Origin: a virus
IMG/VR virus record: IMGVR_UViG_3300018083_000058
Location: 1 to 42,721 of that record
Length of the DNA: 42,721 nt
Strand: one strand, 5' to 3'
The notes under the pieces were generated by a model that was not told the origin of the DNA, made no database searches, and saw only the letters and a program-made list of their open reading frames with translations. Positions 38,801 through 42,721 of the stretch are shown one piece after another (within the stretch, counting starts at the first letter, position 1; every line of letters begins with the position of its first letter). The translations under genes were made by a program, and so were the position numbers.

Positions 38801-41800
38801 GAGGAACCGGCCCCGCCGACGTCGCTGGAGGAGCCCAAACCCGCTCCACCGGCTCCACAGGCCACCTTCACCGCCAGGATGGACGCCGCCCAAACCGCCG
38901 ACGAGGGCCGTAAGATTCTCGGCGATGCAACGGACGCCGTTGAGGCTCTGATGCGGGATATCGGCATCCAGCCGATCGTAGGAAACGTCGCGCCAAATTA
39001 CACAGTTGGTATTCACATCCTGAATGACAAGAAGAGAGTCAGGCCCGCCCTAAAGGAGGCCAAGGCTAAGAATCCCGCCAAGGCGAAACAACTCGAAGCA
39101 CTGATCCAGGACGTGCTGCAAGCCTACGGCCCGGGCTGGGAGCGGGTCAAGGACGCCGACTACGCGAGGGAAGACGCGAAGTTTGAGAAGTTCAAGAAGG
39201 ACAAGCCGGTCGAGAAGACCCCGCCCGCGAGTGTGAAGAGGAAGAAGGGAGAACCGGCCAGAGAGGCCGTCGCCCCGTTCACCGGCCAGGACATCAGCAA
39301 AGAGCCAGCTTGGTATCAGAAAGACTTCGCCGAGCCACGGCCGCCGTGGGCCCAGATCGTTGCGCTCACCCAAGAGTCGACTATGAAGGGGCGCACGCTC
39401 CCGCAGATCGTTGACCTGGCGGTCGAGCTTCACCAGCAGAGGCTGGTCGCCGAGCGCGAGAAGTTCCAGGTGGAGCAGCAACGCGGCAAGCCGGTCACCT
39501 ACGAGGATAAGCGGGCCGCTAAGGAGGCCGAGAAGAAAGCCGCCGCCGCCGCCAAGCGGGCTGAGAAGAAGAAGAAGGGCAAGGCCAAGGAGGAAGGTGA
39601 GGATCTCGCACCGATCACGTCCCTTGAGGAGGACGAAGAGAAGTTTGTAGTCAAGTCGGTCGAGGATCTGGAGGCCGAGCGTGAACGCAAAGACAACTCG
39701 CCCGAAGGCATCGTAGGCCGCCTCCCTGGTTTCACGAAGGAGCAAGAGGCCGCGCTGATCGAGGAGCTCCGGGCCGGTGCCACCGTGCGGGATGCGATCG
39801 CCCGCGTGGCGTGGGAAGCCGACAGCTACCAGGATGCGGTCGACCGGGACAAGCGCGATGGCTCACTGGATGCTCCCTACATCAAATCGACGGCGGATCT
39901 GGCCCGTGTCGAGAGGGCTGACGTCGCCGCGCCGGAACCCAAGGCAAAGACCAAGGAGCAGGAGCCGGGCAAGGTCACTTCGCTCGCCAAGCTCATGCCT
40001 AACCTTGTCAACGTCAAGCCGGGCTATGGCACCGCTGCCCTGGATTTTGCCAACGAGATCGACCAAGCCGTCTACGTCGCGGGCGGCGGCAATCCCCTCT
40101 ACCCATACTCGATACCGAATTCGACCCAAAAAGACTTCGTTAAGTTCGCGATGGCACACACCGGCCTGACACAGGAGGAGATCGAGGCCGCCGCCGATCG
40201 CATGAGGATGTTCCTCATGAATACCTCGGAAGGCATCGAGGCCACCGGCAAGGAAGTGGACCGGATGACGGCTCCTAGCTGGAATATCACCTTGGATGAG
40301 GTCAGAGCCGCCAGGAAACCCAAACCGGTGAAGGCGAAAGCCAAGGAGGAGCAGCCGGCCAAGGTCACGCCTCTTGAAAAAGAGGAGGAGGAGGAGGACG
40401 ACGACGAGCGGTACTTCGACGAGGAGGAGGACGAGGATGGCTTCGCCAAGAAGAAGGAGAAGCCACCGCGCAAGCCGGAGATGGAGGCCGCCGTTCTCAA
40501 GGCGATCGGGTCAGGCCGGTTGTCGCAAGATCTCTCCGACATGAAAGAGTTCTCCGGCCAAAACCGGAATGACTACTACAACGCCATTGAAGCCCTCGCC
40601 GACGACGGCGTCATCGAGTTGGACGTGTTCGCCAAAGGCGGTCCTACGTGGACCCCGGTGAAGCAGGCCGGGCAGCAGGAGGCCAAGCAGGAACCCAAGC
40701 AGGCCCCGGCGCGGGATCCCAAGGTCGAGGCCGGGATCCTGGGGTTGCTGGGGACCAAAGGTATACCGGCCTTTGACCTCAGGCGCTCCATGAAGTGGAA
40801 CGAGAATCCGGAAGCGTCTCAGAACGCCCTGGACGCTCTCGTGGAGGCCGGTGTCATCAAGTTCAACAAGAAGACCAAGACCTACTTCCCGGCAGAGAAG
40901 CCGCGCCCCAAGGGGCCCAAGGCCCGGCCCAAAGCCTCGATCCTCCAGGATGAGGAGCCCGGCAGGCCCACCTCGCCCGAAGAGCGGGACTACGACGACA
41001 TCCAGCGCGACATTGACGCTGAAGAAGACCGCTTGGTGGCCGGCGGGATGTCGGAGGATCAACTAAGCCGCCTCTATAATCCGGAGAACAGGAAGCAGGA
41101 GGACTTCCCTCCAGGCTGGCAACCAATGCCGGACAAACTGGCGGCTCTCTATCGCGAGAGAGATGCCGCCCTGGAAGCCGAAGAGCGTAAGGGGCCAGTC
41201 GATGAACAGAAGCGTTTAGAGGACGCGGTCCTCAAGGCAGTCGGCACCGGCATTCTCGACGACAAACTGGACGAGCACGAAGAGTACCTCAAAGACCCGG
41301 ATGCGTTCTATGAAGCGGTATCCAGGCTGATCGGCACCGGCAGACTTGATACTCGCGTAAAGGGCGACCACCTTTACTTCTCCCCGCTGGAACCGGGCAC
41401 CGCTCGCCACGACATAAACAAACGCGAGTTGGAAGCCGCGGTTTCGAAGATGGAGAGGATCACCCGGGATACCAAGATCCTCATCCTGAATGCTGGTTTA
41501 CAGGACGCCCGCGCCGCTGTGAAGCGGGCTACCAAGGGAGCCGGGGCTCCGGTGGACCTGGGCAAGGTGACTTCGCCGGAGAAGAAGTCGGCCTTCGAGA
41601 AGGCCAAGGACGCCCTGGCCGGGTTCGTGGGCAAGAAGAAGACCGACGTTCGCCAGGCCGGCCTGATCGACCCGGCCAAGCATCCGGGTGGGGCAGCTTA
41701 TGCCAAGAGCGGCAATAGCTGGATGATCGAGCACGCGAAGATCCGGTTCCCCAAGCGCGGCAATACCGGCGTGGTGTACATGAACCATGACGCCATGCGG

Positions 41801-42721
41801 ATCCTCATGTGGATCTCTGGGCAGAAGCTAGGCGGCGCGAACTTTGCCGCATCTGACTACGACATTATCCTCGGTGACCTCAAAGAACACCTCGGCCTCG
41901 ACCTGAGCCCGGAAGCAAAGGCCGTACTGGACAAGCTGCACGCCGACATCACCGAGTTCCGGAAGCAGAACCCGGAGGGGATGGACGTTGTGCTGGCCGA
42001 CAAGAAGCGGTCGCTTCTTGCCGACATCCAGGGGAAGAAGCTCGACACCGTCAAGTCGGTGGCCTACGAGGAGAGGCTCCATGCCGTCCAGCGGAAGGCT
42101 CCGCTCAAGGAAGCCGTCATCAAAGCCCTGATGAGGACGGCAGTTTTCAAGAAGGCCGAGCTCCATCTGATGAACGTTCGTCTCTATGGAGACGACGTCC
42201 TGGATAATTTTGACGAGGTTACTGCCAAGGTTCTGGCCGGCCAGGAGATGGGGCTTACCCTGGATGAGCAGATTGAAGTAGCGCAGGCGTACCGGGCGGC
42301 CCTGATCGCCGAGCACGGCGATGACGTCATCGTCCTGTTCCGGTACATGAAGCCTGGAAAGGTGAAGGAGGCATTTCGTGGCACAACAACGACCAAGGAA
42401 AGTAGTGGGCGCACCGGGGTTGAGCCGCCGGGCGGTCGAGAACTTCAACGCGGCCCAACTGGCGGCCGAGAGGGCCCGGCTCCTGGGGAAGGACGAGAAC
42501 GAGGCGTTCGCGAAGGCGCTGAAGGCGCAGTGGGAGAAGAGCGCGGAGAAGAAGGAGGACTAGACCTCAAGGCTTCACGGGCAAATCCAGCGACCGACAT
42601 CGCGGATAAGTCGTTTGTAAAGGACACAGCGCGCACACTCCTGGGCGAATGGTCGGCAGGCCGCATCAAGGTCAAGGACATCGCCGCGAAGATCATCAAG
42701 GAGCATGGGGCCAAGGCCCGC
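35849..42721 (+). CDS. Giant polyvalent ejection protein, at least 2291 aa (3' end outside window)
   Basis: One open frame runs 2291 codons to the window end. Residues 5-24 and 30-49 are a doubled FDxxGARxEGYTDxxI motif. Residues about 170-430 are hydrophobic and Gly-rich with an EGLYEGATEGGQTAISEF segment, as in membrane-active internal virion proteins. An FtsK-gamma-like winged helix lies at 501-565. A GNAT-like half domain lies at about 885-972, with R930-x2-G933-x-G935. Three more winged-helix-like modules lie at 1543-1600, 1623-1682 and 1786-1849, and a conserved-looking region at 1925-2165. Linkers are Lys/Glu/Pro-rich and hold a recurrent T-S-[P/L]-E motif. Co-injected polyvalent proteins with this modular style are known from phages. 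Enzymatic activity is not shown: only motif A of GNAT is clear. Confidence 0.75.
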   Translation, partial: MARKFDLDGARREGYTDTQIADYLAGSQGFDIAGARKEGYTDQEIIGHLNKPEGAELPQVGQTPAMAPSSIGPISTPPPAGWTTMQETPWSTPYDIKVPGAERTGLPGVQGAAIPPTLGGPPLRPRPLPPSQQTFGAPLRYEEPPIRGTHRAEKYYQQPEVRPDWGPQPADRGLLESGGGAWAEGWRGLQGTIGSGAEAVGVVGREAFPQSRPMQSVFDTVYDVGRYIQPDNQEFTERRTAQQVWEDPSLYGAAQWGIESLAQGAPSIITSATASAIHPLLGKVVTYLMSAGEIKQNLEQQGHGEVDASKAALMFGFPSSWLENFEPMRIVSALKKVPVKQTLKEILEQTAKKMSLMKRTGAAGLEGLYEGATEGGQTAISEFANYFLGGEVPNATELFWKIFNDTAAGMVPGWVGGGIQQRAEAKHSAEAREFMEELERNDPLGKYMGDRNARMAGTGPGNVTSPEGPNPPISPVPGVSFQGDPTSLVPTQAPAQRPIADPVQVYEEAKAFASNFPELGVSSLVKKFNVTRDGARQILDRLVEEGVFAPKPTRDGGTVFTNLALQAERGGKAAVVKPKTDEELEQELVAQRQVVPQQTLDNLRSALETLQSLTGQEPGYADIVAQAQAVIDRFRRVSAKKGVDADAIISGLTGGAPQVQQPKPPAKAAKAPTPPTPPEPRVTAEEHATQWEQSQIERGLEKESQRVFGKPFGDLTPLNQWIIRGNVPGAEQEAKPAPKVPAPAPPVVQQAAPGEEMEQPPPALERDLPPETGAEKQEPIPVPTEEQAKREAFIRARYYNKPEKWYESVEGPGPRPEWNNVVDHFARVASKQQGLSIQAIAKEEVLAHRRGLATVQQKGGPQGLEQPPSALERAQPPAPAAVAPEDLRVEEKKDGKTVTLNYYQPDGTYVGFGKYIGRFSLIVQVEPKFRRLGYGTRIHGDMQKRGVTDSTAGTPEGKALLESRGWVEGETPDQFSPPGFKEKEEEPAPPTSLEEPKPAPPAPQATFTARMDAAQTADEGRKILGDATDAVEALMRDIGIQPIVGNVAPNYTVGIHILNDKKRVRPALKEAKAKNPAKAKQLEALIQDVLQAYGPGWERVKDADYAREDAKFEKFKKDKPVEKTPPASVKRKKGEPAREAVAPFTGQDISKEPAWYQKDFAEPRPPWAQIVALTQESTMKGRTLPQIVDLAVELHQQRLVAEREKFQVEQQRGKPVTYEDKRAAKEAEKKAAAAAKRAEKKKKGKAKEEGEDLAPITSLEEDEEKFVVKSVEDLEAERERKDNSPEGIVGRLPGFTKEQEAALIEELRAGATVRDAIARVAWEADSYQDAVDRDKRDGSLDAPYIKSTADLARVERADVAAPEPKAKTKEQEPGKVTSLAKLMPNLVNVKPGYGTAALDFANEIDQAVYVAGGGNPLYPYSIPNSTQKDFVKFAMAHTGLTQEEIEAAADRMRMFLMNTSEGIEATGKEVDRMTAPSWNITLDEVRAARKPKPVKAKAKEEQPAKVTPLEKEEEEEDDDERYFDEEEDEDGFAKKKEKPPRKPEMEAAVLKAIGSGRLSQDLSDMKEFSGQNRNDYYNAIEALADDGVIELDVFAKGGPTWTPVKQAGQQEAKQEPKQAPARDPKVEAGILGLLGTKGIPAFDLRRSMKWNENPEASQNALDALVEAGVIKFNKKTKTYFPAEKPRPKGPKARPKASILQDEEPGRPTSPEERDYDDIQRDIDAEEDRLVAGGMSEDQLSRLYNPENRKQEDFPPGWQPMPDKLAALYRERDAALEAEERKGPVDEQKRLEDAVLKAVGTGILDDKLDEHEEYLKDPDAFYEAVSRLIGTGRLDTRVKGDHLYFSPLEPGTARHDINKRELEAAVSKMERITRDTKILILNAGLQDARAAVKRATKGAGAPVDLGKVTSPEKKSAFEKAKDALAGFVGKKKTDVRQAGLIDPAKHPGGAAYAKSGNSWMIEHAKIRFPKRGNTGVVYMNHDAMRILMWISGQKLGGANFAASDYDIILGDLKEHLGLDLSPEAKAVLDKLHADITEFRKQNPEGMDVVLADKKRSLLADIQGKKLDTVKSVAYEERLHAVQRKAPLKEAVIKALMRTAVFKKAELHLMNVRLYGDDVLDNFDEVTAKVLAGQEMGLTLDEQIEVAQAYRAALIAEHGDDVIVLFRYMKPGKVKEAFRGTTTTKESSGRTGVEPPGGRELQRGPTGGREGPAPGEGRERGVREGAEGAVGEERGEEGGLDLKASRANPATDIADKSFVKDTARTLLGEWSAGRIKVKDIAAKIIKEHGAKAR
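42378..42563 (+). CDS. Nested small gene in an alternate frame, 61 aa
   Basis: Starting at a GTG with AAGGAGG six bases upstream, this frame (+1 relative to the giant gene) encodes a basic helical protein (AVENFNAAQLAAERARLLGK, then AFAKALKAQWEKSAEKKED). Third codon positions here are strongly G/C from about codon 11, whereas the giant frame over the same bases is Gly/Glu/Arg-rich with many A/T third positions. That suggests this frame is the selected one in this stretch. It could be a true overprinted gene, a frameshifted region, or an artefact of GC bias. Confidence 0.5.
   Translation: MAQQRPRKVVGAPGLSRRAVENFNAAQLAAERARLLGKDENEAFAKALKAQWEKSAEKKED

Noticed and set aside
1-42721. tRNA, rRNA or integrase/attachment features
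   Set aside because: I looked for cloverleaf-like and recombinase motifs and found none convincing; temperate or lytic lifestyle cannot be decided from this window.

Overview
The window is one piece of a tailed-phage genome (or a prophage-like contig), cut at both ends. It is GC-rich with a strong G/C preference at third codon positions, which produces long but spurious antisense frames. I see no integrase, attachment site, tRNA, rRNA, CRISPR array, polymerase or clear endolysin. The virion genes run in the order small proteins, large terminase, small proteins, portal, scaffold, major capsid protein, neck/tail proteins, a giant tail fibre, then ejection-type proteins. No tape measure, sheath or tail tube appears. 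This matches a short-tailed (podovirus-like, T7/P22-type) virion. The host cannot be fixed from the sequence; high GC and a DUF3768 protein fit a soil or aquatic Gram-negative bacterium.

Layout. (1) 1-4381, minus strand: a leftward operon of 13 tightly overlapping small genes, mostly unrecognised, including a DUF3768 protein and several Zn-ribbon proteins, read from an AT-richer control region at 4382-4517. (2) 4518-5468, plus strand: a DNA-binding protein with Zn-finger and HTH features, possibly the small terminase. (3) 5469-6268: about 800 bases without a convincing gene, with direct repeats, a perfect hairpin, C-tracts and a terminator-like stem-loop; a candidate packaging or replication site. 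(4) 6269-8165, plus strand: small genes including two FlbD-like proteins and a zincin metallopeptidase. (5) 8168-9508, minus strand: six overlapping small genes. (6) 9509-9742: a control region whose palindrome TTTTGCGCAAAA also occurs before 6269. (7) 9743-24645, plus strand: small genes, then packaging, capsid and neck genes. (8) 24656-31615: a 1824-residue fibre with a beta-helix and repeated modules, two unknown proteins, and a two-helix membrane protein preceded by a structured RNA. (9) 31672-42721: two helical or low-complexity ejection-type proteins, a Pro/Ala-rich protein, and a frame still open at the window end (at least 2291 codons).

The most unusual object is that last frame. It looks like a co-injected polyvalent protein: a doubled N-terminal motif, a membrane-active-looking region, an FtsK-gamma-like winged helix, a GNAT-like half domain, three more winged-helix-like modules, a conserved-looking C-terminal region, and a short T-S-[P/L]-E motif recurring in the linkers. 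A small gene (42378-42563) with its own ribosome binding site lies inside it in another frame. A second theme is the number of Zn-ribbon proteins, including one embedded in the portal.
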